Positions 44,487-55,766 of a stretch of 64,000 nucleotides of DNA are shown here, in pieces (position 1 is the first letter of the stretch; the number at the start of each line of letters is the position of its first letter). The translations under genes and the position numbers were made by a program. The stretch is from positions 18,647 through 82,646 of the forward strand of contig NZ_JAJNBZ010000025.1 in assembly GCF_021369635.1 (NCBI RefSeq), read 5' to 3'. Origin of the DNA: Paenibacillus profundus (GTDB lineage Bacteria; Bacillota; Bacilli; Paenibacillales; Paenibacillaceae). The notes beneath the pieces are model-generated. The model was not told the DNA's origin, ran no database searches, and saw only the letters and a list, made by a program, of their open reading frames with translations.

Positions 44487-46283
44487 ATGAATGCGGTTTC
44501 AATTGTAATCGGATCTATTTGCATTTTGATGATTGCTTATCGACTGTATGGAACGTTCATGACGGCAAAAGTGTTAAAGCTTGATGACTCCAAGCCGACT
44601 CCGGCTCACGAATTCAACGACGGCAAAGATTACGTGCCGACGAATAAATGGGTATCCTTCGGGCACCATTTTGCCGCGATTGCGGCAGCCGGCCCGCTCG
44701 TTGGGCCGATCCTGGCCGCGCAGTTCGGTTACTTACCGGGACTGCTGTGGCTGCTTATTGGTGCGGTTATCGGCGGAGCGGTGCATGATGCAGTTGTGTT
44801 GTTCGCCTCTATGCGCAAGCAGGGCAAATCGCTCTCCGAAGTAGCGAAGGACGAGCTAGGACCTGTCGCCGGCTTCTGTACCGGCCTCGCTATGCTCTTC
44901 ATTATTACGATTACGATGGCTGGGCTGTCAATGGTCGTGCTCCATGCGCTGGAGCATAATCCATGGGGAACGTTCTCGGTCGGCATTACGATTCCGATTG
45001 CAATGGGAGTAGGGCTGCTGTATAAGAAAACAGGCAATCTGAAGGTTACTTCCACCATCGGCTTTATTCTGCTTCTAGTCGGCGTGTTCATGGGCCCTTA
45101 TATTCAAGGTACGGCGCTGGGAGAGTGGCTGACCTTTGACATGAAAACATTGGCTGTCATTTTACCGATATACGCTTTTTTTGCGGCAGCTTTGCCGGTC
45201 TGGCTGCTGCTCGCGCCGCGCGATTATTTGAGCAGCTTCATGAAAATCGGCGTCTTCATCGCGCTTATCATCGGCGTCTTTATTATTAACCCGGCGATTC
45301 CATTCCCGGCGGTAACGGAATTCATTCACGGGGGAGGTCCGATTTTGGCTGGCCCGGTCTGGCCGTTCATCTCGATAACGATTGCTTGCGGAGCAATATC
45401 TGGCTTCCACGCCTTCGTCGGTTCTGGAACGACACCGAAGATGCTGGATCGCTGGAGTGATATTAAAGTGGTTGGGTTCGGCGCGATGCTCGTTGAATGT
45501 GTGGTAGGAATCATGGCGCTAATCGCCGCCACTGCTCTGCAGCCAGCGGACTACTTCGCAATTAATTCCACGCCGGAAGCGTTCGAGGCGCTCGGTATGA
45601 GCACGGTTCATTTGCCTGAATTGGCGCGTGAAATCGGCCTCAATCTGGAGGGAAGAACAGGCGGCGCCGTCACGCTGGCAGTTGGCATGACCTATATCTT
45701 CACGAAGATTCCATGGTTCGAAGGCTTGGCATCATACTTTTTCCAGTTCGTCATCATGTTCGAGGCGGTCTTCGTCCTAACGGCAATCGATGCCGGAACG
45801 CGTGTCGCACGCTATATTATCCAAGATTTCTTCGGTGACATCTACAAACCGTTGAAACGGGTGGATTGGGTGCCTGGCTCGATCTTCGCGAGTGCGTTAG
45901 CTTGCCTGATGTGGGGATATTTACTCTTTTCAGGCGATATTGGCTCCGTATGGGCACTGTTCGGAGTATCTAATCAGATGATGGCGTCGATTGGTCTTAT
46001 CATCGGAGCGACGGTCATTTTGAAGATAGCGGACAAACGCAGGTACATGTTTACGTGTTTGATTCCGTTGGCATATTTGTTCGTAACGGTCAATTACGCG
46101 GGAGTGTGGATGGTTGCGAACGTATACTTGAATCCAACGGCCTCCGGTTACAGTATTTTGAATGCTTCACTGTCCATCATTATGATGGTGCTTGGGATCA
46201 TCATCCTCATCTCGGCCATTAAGAAATGGATTGAGCTATGGAATGCGCCGCGGACGCGTCTTGCGCCAATTACAGCAGCTTAG
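44487..46283 (+). CDS. CstA/BtsT-family transporter (probable pyruvate or peptide uptake)
   Basis: This 598-residue protein has about 15-16 membrane segments and the CstA motifs RLYGTFMTAKVLKLDD, YVPTNKWVSFGHHFAAIAAA and GPLVGPILAAQFGYLPGLLW, plus GTTPKMLDRWSDIK. The family includes E. coli CstA and the pyruvate/proton symporter BtsT. Neighbouring LytS/LytT-type genes mimic the BtsSR-BtsT arrangement, so pyruvate import is the best guess. AAGGGAGTGG precedes the ATG. Confidence 0.9.
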   Translation: MNAVSIVIGSICILMIAYRLYGTFMTAKVLKLDDSKPTPAHEFNDGKDYVPTNKWVSFGHHFAAIAAAGPLVGPILAAQFGYLPGLLWLLIGAVIGGAVHDAVVLFASMRKQGKSLSEVAKDELGPVAGFCTGLAMLFIITITMAGLSMVVLHALEHNPWGTFSVGITIPIAMGVGLLYKKTGNLKVTSTIGFILLLVGVFMGPYIQGTALGEWLTFDMKTLAVILPIYAFFAAALPVWLLLAPRDYLSSFMKIGVFIALIIGVFIINPAIPFPAVTEFIHGGGPILAGPVWPFISITIACGAISGFHAFVGSGTTPKMLDRWSDIKVVGFGAMLVECVVGIMALIAATALQPADYFAINSTPEAFEALGMSTVHLPELAREIGLNLEGRTGGAVTLAVGMTYIFTKIPWFEGLASYFFQFVIMFEAVFVLTAIDAGTRVARYIIQDFFGDIYKPLKRVDWVPGSIFASALACLMWGYLLFSGDIGSVWALFGVSNQMMASIGLIIGATVILKIADKRRYMFTCLIPLAYLFVTVNYAGVWMVANVYLNPTASGYSILNASLSIIMMVLGIIILISAIKKWIELWNAPRTRLAPITAA

Positions 46284-46460
46284 TTATCTTGAATGAGCGG
46301 CGGGTGAAATGGCGCCGATGCTGGGCAGCCTCTGATGAAGTTCGCAGCCATGCCTGGGGCCGATTGCGAGACCATAAGCGCCAATGGTCGACAAAATACG
46401 CATGTCCCGTCTTTGCGGGCCAAAAATGAGCATAAATTGTCGATGACGAGCCAATAAAAA

Positions 46461-46517
46461 AAGGGGGCTATCCCAAAAGTCTGAATGACTTGAAGGATAG
46501 CCCTCTTGTTTCTTTTT
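46461..46517. terminator. Terminator between transporter and S8 protease genes
   Basis: AGGGGGCTATCC/GGATAGCCCTCT with inner AAGT/ACTT, then T-rich. The stretch 46284-46460 shows nothing else. Confidence 0.8.
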
Positions 46518-46577
46518 GCATTGTATTTTGCGCAATGAAACAGCAGCGTATACCTGCGGCGAGATCGCAGCCGCCCC

Positions 46578-47729
46578 CTACCGCTCCACTTCCTTGAGCA
46601 GACGCATCACGTCTACTTCGCCTGCTCCGCGCGGCGTGCCGCCCTTGCCTCTGGGGCCGCGCGTAGGGTTGGCGGAATGGCGCAGAAGGGTTTTGATCTC
46701 CCCTGGCTTCAATCCCGGCTTCATGGCGAGCAGCAGGGCAATCGCGCCGCTGACATGAGAGGTGGCCATGGAAGTGCCGCTCATTTCGTGATATTTTCCC
46801 TTAAGCCATGCAGACACAATTTTTTCTCCAGGAGCATAAATATCGACGAATCGACCTCGATTGCTAAAATTCGCAATTTTGCGGACCCGATCGGTCGCGC
46901 CCACAGAAATGGTCTGCTGATACCGGGCGGGGTAATCGATCGTTTTGCGTTTGGCATCGTTTCCTGAAGACGCGACGATGGTGACCCCTGCGTTATAGGC
47001 GTTCATCACTGCATTTAACAGTGATTTGCTGCGCGTCTTCATCCCGAAGCTCATATTAATTATATTCATGCCATGACGCACACACCAATCAATGCCTTGA
47101 ATAATATCAGATACATAAGCAGATCCATTCTCGTCAAAGGCTTTGACAGGATGGATCAGCGCACGAGGAGCCACGCCAATGATTCCATACATCTGATTGG
47201 CGGCTGCTATCGTACCGGCGATGTGCGTTCCGTGTCCGTTATCGTCATACGGAGGCAATCCGCGGTGAACCAGATTGACGCCGCGCATCAAAGAGTTGCG
47301 CAAATCAGGATGGCGGTAATCAGCTCCCGTATCGATGACGCCAATGTACACGTGATGGCCGGTCGTCGTGCTCCATGCCTGGGGCGCTTTAATGTGCCGC
47401 ACGCCCCAAGGAATGCCGCGTTCCCAAGCAACGGGCTTCTGCGATGCGGCATGCATCGTTACTTGAATATCATCCTCAACAACGAACTCGCTTTGGTACA
47501 GAGCCAATTGCCGATTTAGACCAGCTGGAACCGGACAGATCCAAGCTAGGATTAACGGAACGGTATGGACGCTCCCAAGCTCGGGGTGGCGCTTTTGCAG
47601 ATCGTACAGAGCTTTGCAGCATCGTTCGTACAATTGAGGGTTGTAAAAGCGAATCAGCTGTCTCTTCCCACGTTGTCCGTTGGAGGAAATCTCATGAAGC
47701 ATCAACTGGAGTAAGCCCGTAACATCCAA
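46578..47729 (-). CDS. Subtilisin-like S8 serine protease
   Basis: The catalytic triad is visible: Asp in YIGVIDTGADYRHPDL, His in NGHGTHIAGTIAA and Ser in SGTSMATSHVSGAIALL, with the oxyanion Asn in VASSGND. There is no signal peptide, so it may act inside the cell or be released by another route. The first 110 residues look like a propeptide-type region (QLIRFYNPQLYERCCKALYD). The start is taken as TTG 47729 after GGGAGGG; the frame also stays open to a TTG at 47783 without a ribosome site. 383 residues. Confidence 0.88.
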   Translation of the reverse strand: MDVTGLLQLMLHEISSNGQRGKRQLIRFYNPQLYERCCKALYDLQKRHPELGSVHTVPLILAWICPVPAGLNRQLALYQSEFVVEDDIQVTMHAASQKPVAWERGIPWGVRHIKAPQAWSTTTGHHVYIGVIDTGADYRHPDLRNSLMRGVNLVHRGLPPYDDNGHGTHIAGTIAAANQMYGIIGVAPRALIHPVKAFDENGSAYVSDIIQGIDWCVRHGMNIINMSFGMKTRSKSLLNAVMNAYNAGVTIVASSGNDAKRKTIDYPARYQQTISVGATDRVRKIANFSNRGRFVDIYAPGEKIVSAWLKGKYHEMSGTSMATSHVSGAIALLLAMKPGLKPGEIKTLLRHSANPTRGPRGKGGTPRGAGEVDVMRLLKEVER

Positions 47730-48105
47730 TGTCGAGTCCCTCCCGACAGGTCCTTGTGGAGTATCGTATGCGTTCTGCTGCAAGGTGGACTGGGGTAGCC
47801 GCCTTTTTTGAGAAAGTTAGGCCTTCTTCCGTGTCAAATGTCTTCCCGGGACATAATATGAAGAAGAGCCGGCGAAGGGCTTAGCACACCAAAGACGAGG
47901 GCCACTGCTTTCGTCGGGTGCGGATACAGTCGAACGCGAAGGATAGCCCTTCGCGTTTCTTTTTTTTGTCTTGAAATGACTGATATGTGGCATTTTTTTG
48001 TCTGGCTGAAGAAAACTTGCTTTTTCGCGGCAGATCGGTTTTACTTATGTGTGAACATGGATATGTTAGTATCAGTTTGAACCTTTTGAGAGAGGATGTG
48101 TCCGA
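47730..48105 (+). other. Gap before rpoE with a terminator-like hairpin
   Basis: AACGCGAAGG and CCTTCGCGTT pair around four bases and are followed by eight Ts (47933-47968). It lies upstream of rpoE with no gene before it on the plus strand, so it could be an attenuator or the end of an unseen transcript. Nothing else is recognised. Confidence 0.6.
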
Positions 48106-48666
48106 ATGAGCACCCCGTTGGAATTGAAACTAGATCCCGACAAAGTGCAAGAAATGCCGATGGTGGATTTAGCTTTCCTTATATTGAAAGCTGCCAACAC
48201 GCCTTTCTACTACCGCGATCTAATGAACGAAGTAGCTAAGCTTCGTGGATTAACCAAAGAGCAAATTACCGATGTGATTGCGCAGTTATATACCGAAATC
48301 AACATTGACGGCCGCTTTGCATGTGTTGGCAACAACCTGTGGGGCTTGAAACGTTGGTATCCGGTTGACCGTTCGGAAGAGTCGATGGGAGGCTCCAAAC
48401 GTCCGCGTATCATTAATGATGAAGACGACGATATGGAAGACGAGTATGTGGAAGAAGACGACAACTACACTGCTGATGGAGAGGACTTCGATTTCGTGGA
48501 TGAAGACAACGAAGAGGAAGAAGTCTTCGACGATGAAGAGGAAGAGGCAGAAGTTGACGAAGAAGTCATGATCGATGAAGAAGAAATCGATGAAGACAGT
48601 TCTGAAGGGGAAGAAGAACTGGAAGAAGACTTCGAAGAAGCCGACAAAGCTGAGGATAACCGTTAA
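48106..48666 (+). CDS. rpoE: RNA polymerase delta subunit
   Basis: This 186-residue protein has an N-terminal HARE-HTH domain (residues 1-80: MVDLAFLILKAANTPFYYRD, then DGRFACVGNNLWGLKRWYP) and a very acidic disordered tail of about 90 residues. It binds RNA polymerase and increases promoter recycling and initiating-NTP sensitivity. It lies upstream of pyrG as in Bacillus. Confidence 0.96.
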   Translation: MSTPLELKLDPDKVQEMPMVDLAFLILKAANTPFYYRDLMNEVAKLRGLTKEQITDVIAQLYTEINIDGRFACVGNNLWGLKRWYPVDRSEESMGGSKRPRIINDEDDDMEDEYVEEDDNYTADGEDFDFVDEDNEEEEVFDDEEEEAEVDEEVMIDEEEIDEDSSEGEEELEEDFEEADKAEDNR

Positions 48667-48811
48667 TCGGCTGTTCCCCACTGCGTGGCTGGCATAAATG
48701 CCGTTTGCTTATTGGTCCTGTTGAAGAAGCTGCTCAGAAGCTTTGATGGGAAGGATAAGTAAGCGGCATTTTCACTTCTTCACATCCCCTTAAAAATCCA
48801 AGCGTGCTCCC

Positions 48812-48848
48812 TTGACATGGGACTACCTACAGAGTAAACTAGCATATG
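48812..48848 (+). promoter_or_regulatory. pyrG promoter with GGGC start site
   Basis: TTGACA (48812-48817), 17 bp, TAAACT (48835-48840), then GGGC beginning at 48848, seven bases after the -10. A GGGC start is the signature of CTP-sensitive reiterative initiation at pyrG. Confidence 0.8.
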
Positions 48849-50817
<1,969 letters not shown>

Positions 50818-50831
50818 TGTATATATTTGCA

Positions 50832-50869
50832 AAGCGAAGATTCTCCATGTGAGAATTTTCGCTTTTTTT
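50832..50869 (+). terminator. Terminator of pyrG
   Basis: AAGCGAA.ATTCTC/GAGAAT.TTCGCTT followed by seven Ts. Confidence 0.88.
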
Positions 50870-51033
50870 GCTTCCCGCGGTACAGAAGCAGATGTTTTTC
50901 CTAAAGTAAGGAGGAATTTAATAGGAAGAAGCGAATATGTACTGTAACTTTGCAATATAAGCATGTTATGCGAGACGGCAGCTATGACAAGGCAAACATA
51001 CTCGCTCGTGATACACGGTGGGAGGGGTACCAG

Positions 51034-51435
51034 TTGGATAAAAAGAAAGTATTAATTGTTGATGATCAGAATGGTATTCGGGTTCTTCTCATGGAAGTGT
51101 TCAGCAGCGAAGGATATACGACATATCAGGCTTCTAACGGCAAGATGGCGCTGGACATCGTACAGGATGAATCACCGGATATCGTTCTGCTTGACATGAA
51201 GATACCTGGGATGGACGGTTTGGAAATTTTAAAACAAATCAAGAAGATGAAGCCACACATGAACGTCATCATGATGACAGCGTATGGGGAATTGGATATG
51301 ATTAAGGAAGCGACCGAACTGGGAGCTATTATGCACTTTACAAAGCCATTTGATATTGATGAAATGCGAGTGGCCGTCAACATGACTTTAGCCCACAGTA
51401 ACGAACAGCATGGTCATATGACTTTGCCGTCTTAA
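51034..51435 (+). CDS. spo0F: Sporulation phosphorelay response regulator Spo0F
   Basis: This single-domain receiver of 133 residues begins [20 protein letters not shown] and contains the phospho-acceptor Asp in [16 protein letters not shown], Thr in [11 protein letters not shown] and Lys in [10 protein letters not shown]. These match Bacillus Spo0F closely. It passes phosphate from sporulation kinases to Spo0B. The start is TTG at 51034, after GGGAGGGG. A candidate kinase gene lies at 58768-59916. Confidence 0.95.
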   Translation: MDKKKVLIVDDQNGIRVLLMEVFSSEGYTTYQASNGKMALDIVQDESPDIVLLDMKIPGMDGLEILKQIKKMKPHMNVIMMTAYGELDMIKEATELGAIMHFTKPFDIDEMRVAVNMTLAHSNEQHGHMTLPS

Positions 51436-51459
51436 CGAATGATAGAAATGATGCGCGAT

Positions 51460-51491
51460 GCTGGGTTGCTGACCCAGCCTCTTTGCTTTTT
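51460..51491 (+). terminator. Terminator of spo0F
   Basis: GCTGGGT/ACCCAGC with a short loop, then a T-rich tail. Confidence 0.8.
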
Positions 51492-51562
51492 GGATTTCGT
51501 CTGAAGGGGGCTTTTTGAACAACCTCCAACAGACGGATGTGTTCTGTTTTGTCAAGAGGTTG

Positions 51563-51593
51563 TTTACTTTTTTGCGCCTAATTGTGATATAAT
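51563..51593 (+). promoter_or_regulatory. fbaA promoter
   Basis: TGA immediately before a consensus TATAAT (51588-51593) makes an extended -10. A TTTACT/TTACTT -35 lies 18-19 bp upstream. Strong expression fits a glycolytic gene. Confidence 0.75.
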
Positions 51594-51664
51594 AACACCG
51601 TACAAGATGTCGGCTAACAAGAAGAGAGACAGACGACGAACAACTTCCTAGGAGGATGGAGACC

Positions 51665-52519
51665 ATGCCATTAGTTTCGATGAACGAATTCCTGCCGAAA
51701 GCTAAAGCAAATAAATTTGCGGTAGGCCAATTCAACATTAACAACTTGGAATTCACACAAGCCATTACAGAAGCTGCGATGGAAGAGAAAGCGCCAATTA
51801 TCTTCGGTGTATCCGAAGGGGCACTGCGTTACATGGGAATGGAATATACAGTAGCAATGGCGGAAGCGGCTGCGAAGAAATCCGGCTTGCCGATCGCATT
51901 GCACCTTGACCATGGCAGCACGTTTGAAGTGGCTATGGCTTGTATCCGTGCAGGATTCTCTTCCGTTATGTTCGATGGCTCCCATCATGCGTATGAGGAC
52001 AACATCCGCTTGACTAAAGAAGTCGTTAAAGCGGCTCATGCTATGGGCGTATCCGTTGAAGGTGAATTGGGTACAATCGGCGGGACAGAAGATGACCTTA
52101 CGGTGGATGAGGAATCCGCTCAATTGGCGAACCCAGAAGAAGCGATTCGTTTCTATGAAGAAACAGGCGTTGACGCACTTGCGATTGCTGTAGGTACGGC
52201 ACACGGCATGTACAAAGGCGAGCCTAAACTTCATTACGATATCATTGAAGCTGTTGCTGCAAAAGTTCCTGTACCTGTCGTACTGCACGGCGGTTCCGGT
52301 GTGCCTGACGAAGCCATTCGCAAGGCAATTGCCGCAGGCGCAGGCAAAATTAACGTGAACACAGAGAACCAAGTCGCTTGCACGAAAGCGATTCGCGAAG
52401 CGTTGAACAAGAATGCAGATGTAATCGATCCTCGTAAATACTTGACGCCAGCTCGCAATGCGATGGTTGAAGTGGTTCGCGCTAAAATCCGCTTGTTCGG
52501 AAGCAACAACCAAGCGTAA
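51665..52519 (+). CDS. fbaA: Class II fructose-1,6-bisphosphate aldolase
   Basis: This 284-residue zinc aldolase shows VGQFNINNLEFTQAITEAA, the metal-binding ALHLDHGSTFEVA, SVMFDGSHHAYEDNI, and VVLHGGSGVPDE with KINVNTENQ. It cleaves fructose 1,6-bisphosphate to dihydroxyacetone phosphate and glyceraldehyde 3-phosphate. The ATG at 51665 follows AGGAGGA by 8 bases. The gene order after spo0F is that of Bacillus, except that tal is missing before murA. Confidence 0.96.
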   Translation: MPLVSMNEFLPKAKANKFAVGQFNINNLEFTQAITEAAMEEKAPIIFGVSEGALRYMGMEYTVAMAEAAAKKSGLPIALHLDHGSTFEVAMACIRAGFSSVMFDGSHHAYEDNIRLTKEVVKAAHAMGVSVEGELGTIGGTEDDLTVDEESAQLANPEEAIRFYEETGVDALAIAVGTAHGMYKGEPKLHYDIIEAVAAKVPVPVVLHGGSGVPDEAIRKAIAAGAGKINVNTENQVACTKAIREALNKNADVIDPRKYLTPARNAMVEVVRAKIRLFGSNNQA

Positions 52520-52549
52520 TCGGATATTTATATTTGCGTCTACAAATGC

Positions 52550-52588
52550 GGGAAAAGCACCGGTTCTCCGGTGTTCTTCCCTTTTTTG
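52550..52588 (+). terminator. Terminator of fbaA
   Basis: GGGAA..GCACCGG/CCGGTG..TTCCC with six Ts. Confidence 0.88.
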
Positions 52589-52618
52589 TGATTATACCAC
52601 CTAACTTATAGTATTATA

Positions 52619-52775
52619 GAGGTTGTTCAGAAAAGTCCCCTTTTGATCACGATGCATCCCAAGATGTCATTCGACATCGAATCTTACGTTCACTCTCCAA
52701 GAGCATATGTTTCCGAAGCAGTTTTCTTGCGAAAACTTGTACTTCTCGGTGCCGAAAAGTGACTTTTTGAATGTG
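52619..52775. repeat. Small dispersed repeat (MITE-like)
   Basis: The left end GAGGTTGTTCAGAAAAGTCC and the right end, read in reverse as CATTCAAAAAGTCACTTTTC, form imperfect terminal inverted repeats around about 110 non-coding bases. Related ends occur at 51506-51527 and 62950-63092. It carries no ORF. Confidence 0.6.
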
Positions 52776-52864
52776 AATTATTTTTTGGGATGACCATATT
52801 TCAATATTAAGCATATGGATGAGCCGGCTATCATCAGCACGGTGTGGGAGGAACTCAGCTTGTG

Positions 52865-54118
52865 ATGGAAAAGTTAATGATTTGCGGCGGGCGGCCGCTA
52901 TGTGGCACCGTTCAGATTAGCGGAGCAAAGAACAGCGCGGTAGCGCTTATACCTGCAGCAATATTAGCAGAGAGCGAAGTTGTGCTCGATAACATGCCTG
53001 AATTAAGCGATGTCGCAACCTATGGCGAAATTATTACCGAACTCGGCGGGCAAGTCAGCCGGGAGGGAACCAGCCTGCACATTAATCCTTCCCACTTGAT
53101 CTCCATGCCGATGCACAACGGCCCCGTCAAGAAATTACGGGCCTCCTATTACTTAATGGGCGCATTGTTAGGACGATTCGGAGAGGCGACGATTGGCATG
53201 CCAGGCGGGTGTAACTTCGAGCCCCGTCCGATTGATCAGCATATTAAAGGATTTGAAGCGTTAGGAGCGACGGTAACGAATGATCATGGCTCCGTTCATA
53301 TTGTTGCGCGCGAACTGCGCGGCGCGAAGATTTATTTAGATGTAGTCAGCGTTGGTGCCACGATTAATATAATGTTGGCGGCCTCACGGGCTAAAGGCAC
53401 CACTATCATTGAAAATGCGGCAAAAGAGCCTGAAATTATAGATGTTGCCACTTTGCTCAACGCAATGGGGGCGCGAATTAAAGGTGCGGGTACGGAAACG
53501 ATTCGCATTGAAGGGGTAGATGGTCTTCACGGCTGCCGCCATTCGATTATTCCGGATCGCATTCAAGCCGGAACGTACATGATCGCGGCTGCGGCTACGC
53601 GTGGAGATATTTTAATAGATAATATTATTCCGAAGCATTTGGAAGCTCTTACGGCCAAGTTGGAGGAAATGGGCGTCCAGATTGTAGAGGGCGATGAATC
53701 GCTCCGTGTCATCGGCGGTGTCGATTACGAAAGCATTGACGTGAAAGCCTTGGTGTACCCTGGCTTTGCCACGGATCTGCAGTCTCCGATGACTAGCTTG
53801 CTTACACAGACTAGAGGGGTTAGCATGCTGTCCGATCTCGTATATAGCAATCGCTTCAAGCATGTTCCCGAATTGCTGCGCATGGGCGCGAAGATTCGCG
53901 TGGAAGGTCGTTCTGCTGTTATTGAAGGAACGAAGCTGAATGCGGCGAAAGTAAGAGCGTCGGATTTGCGGGCTGGCGCAGCGCTAGTTATTGCAGGCTT
54001 AACGGTGGAAAATGACGTAACAGAAATTACGGGCGTGGAGTATATCGATCGCGGATATGATAACTTAGTGACGAATTTGCGAATTTTAGGTGCAGATGTA
54101 TGGAGGCAAACGGAATAA
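52865..54118 (+). CDS. murA: UDP-N-acetylglucosamine 1-carboxyvinyltransferase (MurAB/MurZ type)
   Basis: The 417-residue enzyme makes the first committed step of peptidoglycan synthesis from UDP-GlcNAc and phosphoenolpyruvate. Visible are [15 protein letters not shown], the flexible loop [20 protein letters not shown] with the active-site Cys (the fosfomycin target), and [18 protein letters not shown]. The loop form matches the second Bacillus paralogue. GGGAGGA precedes both a GTG (52862) and the ATG (52865); the ATG gives the usual MEKL start. Confidence 0.95.
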   Translation: MEKLMICGGRPLCGTVQISGAKNSAVALIPAAILAESEVVLDNMPELSDVATYGEIITELGGQVSREGTSLHINPSHLISMPMHNGPVKKLRASYYLMGALLGRFGEATIGMPGGCNFEPRPIDQHIKGFEALGATVTNDHGSVHIVARELRGAKIYLDVVSVGATINIMLAASRAKGTTIIENAAKEPEIIDVATLLNAMGARIKGAGTETIRIEGVDGLHGCRHSIIPDRIQAGTYMIAAAATRGDILIDNIIPKHLEALTAKLEEMGVQIVEGDESLRVIGGVDYESIDVKALVYPGFATDLQSPMTSLLTQTRGVSMLSDLVYSNRFKHVPELLRMGAKIRVEGRSAVIEGTKLNAAKVRASDLRAGAALVIAGLTVENDVTEITGVEYIDRGYDNLVTNLRILGADVWRQTE

Positions 54119-54402
54119 ATCAGTTGTTTCGGGGTAAAAATAGGGTAATAATAGATTAATATTAGATTAGTTACCTAGAACACTGGCACCTCCTTTCTAC
54201 GAAAGTCAACCGTCATGCGATATTACGCTGCTTGTTCCTGGTCAAAAGAACTCATCTGCTTTCAGTCCACTTTTTCTTTCCCGGTGAAATGACCAACCTT
54301 CGTATGCACAAGGTAAGCACACCGCTATTTCTCATTTTTATTTTCATAGGACTTATCCATCTCACATCACATGCATTTATGAACAGAATAGGAGTTGTAT
54401 TC
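54119..54402 (+). other. Long leader between murA and rho
   Basis: The 284-base leader, rich in pyrimidines and lacking a clear terminator, precedes rho. Bacillus rho is known to regulate itself through its leader; a C-rich, unstructured leader is consistent with that, but no element can be defined here. The rho frame stays open to 54232 with no ribosome site. Confidence 0.4.
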
Positions 54403-55701
54403 ATGGAGTTACAAATTTCCGATTTGGAAACGAAGAAGCTGACCGAGCTATATAAGCTGGCAAAGCAATTTCAAATTGCCGGCTACGGTCAGATGAAGAA
54501 AAAAGAATTGATTTTTGCTATTTTGCGCGCACAAGCGGAACAAGGCGGATATATGTTTATGGAGGGCGTGCTGGATATATTGCCTGAAGGCTTTGGTTTC
54601 CTGCGGCCTATCAACTATTTGCCAAGTTCGGAAGACATTTATATCTCGCAATCTCAAATCCGTAGATTTGATCTTCGAACCGGTGACCTGGTGTCCGGTA
54701 AATGTCGTCCACCGAAAGAGAATGAGCGTTATTTCGGTTTGCTGCAAATTAATGCCGTCAATGGAGAGAAACCGGAAGACGCAGCTCAGCGTCTGCACTT
54801 CCCTGCATTAACTCCTCTTTATCCACAGAAGAAGCTGGTGCTTGAAACGGCCCCGAACAAAGTTTCTACACGGATTTTGGATTTGTTAGCCCCTGTAGGT
54901 CTTGGTCAACGCGGACTTATCGTCGCCCCGCCTAAAGCTGGTAAAACCTTGCTTCTCAAAGAAATTGCCAACAGTATTTCGGAGAACCATCCTGACATCG
55001 AGTTGTTCGTATTGCTTATTGACGAGCGTCCGGAAGAAGTGACTGACATGCAGCGCTCGGTAAAAGGCGAAGTAGTCGCTTCCACATTCGATGAGGTGCC
55101 TGAGAATCATATTAAAGTAGCTGAGCTGGTGCTTGAACGCGCATTGCGCTTGGTGGAGCATAAGAAAGACGTTGTTATTTTGTTCGACAGCATCACTCGT
55201 CTGGCGCGGGCTTACAACTTGGTCGTTCCGCCATCCGGACGGACGCTGTCCGGCGGTATTGATCCGGCTTCCTTCCATCGTCCGAAGCGCTTTTTCGGAT
55301 CGGCGCGCAATATTGAAGAAGGCGGCAGCCTGACCATTCTTGCGACAGCATTGGTAGAGACTGGATCACGTATGGACGACATCATTTATGAAGAGTTTAA
55401 AAGTACAGGCAATATGGAGCTCCATCTGGATCGCAAATTGGCTGAACGCCGCATCTTCCCTGCGATTGACATTCGCCGCTCGGGCACGCGCCGCGAGGAA
55501 ATGCTCTTGACGAAGGAAGAGCTTGATAAGCTGTGGGCGATTCGCAAAAATATGAATGAAACGTCTGAATTTGTGGATCAATTCCTGAAAAAGCTGCGTG
55601 ATACGAAGACGAACGAAGAATTTATGGCTTCTTTGGACACGAACGGCAACGGAAGCGGCGGCTCTCCGACGCGCCGGACGCGGAGCACCTCGGTCAGCTA
55701 G
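54403..55701 (+). CDS. rho: Transcription termination factor Rho
   Basis: The 432-residue hexameric RNA helicase has an N-terminal Rho_N domain ([20 protein letters not shown]), a cold-shock RNA-binding domain ([16 protein letters not shown]) and an ATPase core with Walker [12 protein letters not shown], Walker [17 protein letters not shown] and the Q/R-loop [20 protein letters not shown]. The C-terminus is a Ser/Thr/Arg-rich tail. The ATG at 54403 follows TAGGAGTTG. Confidence 0.97.
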   Translation: MELQISDLETKKLTELYKLAKQFQIAGYGQMKKKELIFAILRAQAEQGGYMFMEGVLDILPEGFGFLRPINYLPSSEDIYISQSQIRRFDLRTGDLVSGKCRPPKENERYFGLLQINAVNGEKPEDAAQRLHFPALTPLYPQKKLVLETAPNKVSTRILDLLAPVGLGQRGLIVAPPKAGKTLLLKEIANSISENHPDIELFVLLIDERPEEVTDMQRSVKGEVVASTFDEVPENHIKVAELVLERALRLVEHKKDVVILFDSITRLARAYNLVVPPSGRTLSGGIDPASFHRPKRFFGSARNIEEGGSLTILATALVETGSRMDDIIYEEFKSTGNMELHLDRKLAERRIFPAIDIRRSGTRREEMLLTKEELDKLWAIRKNMNETSEFVDQFLKKLRDTKTNEEFMASLDTNGNGSGGSPTRRTRSTSVS

Positions 55702-55766
55702 GAAGACGATGGCAAATGTGACGCTGTGGAATGACGTGAAGCATGAATGTAGGAGGACAAGGTTAC

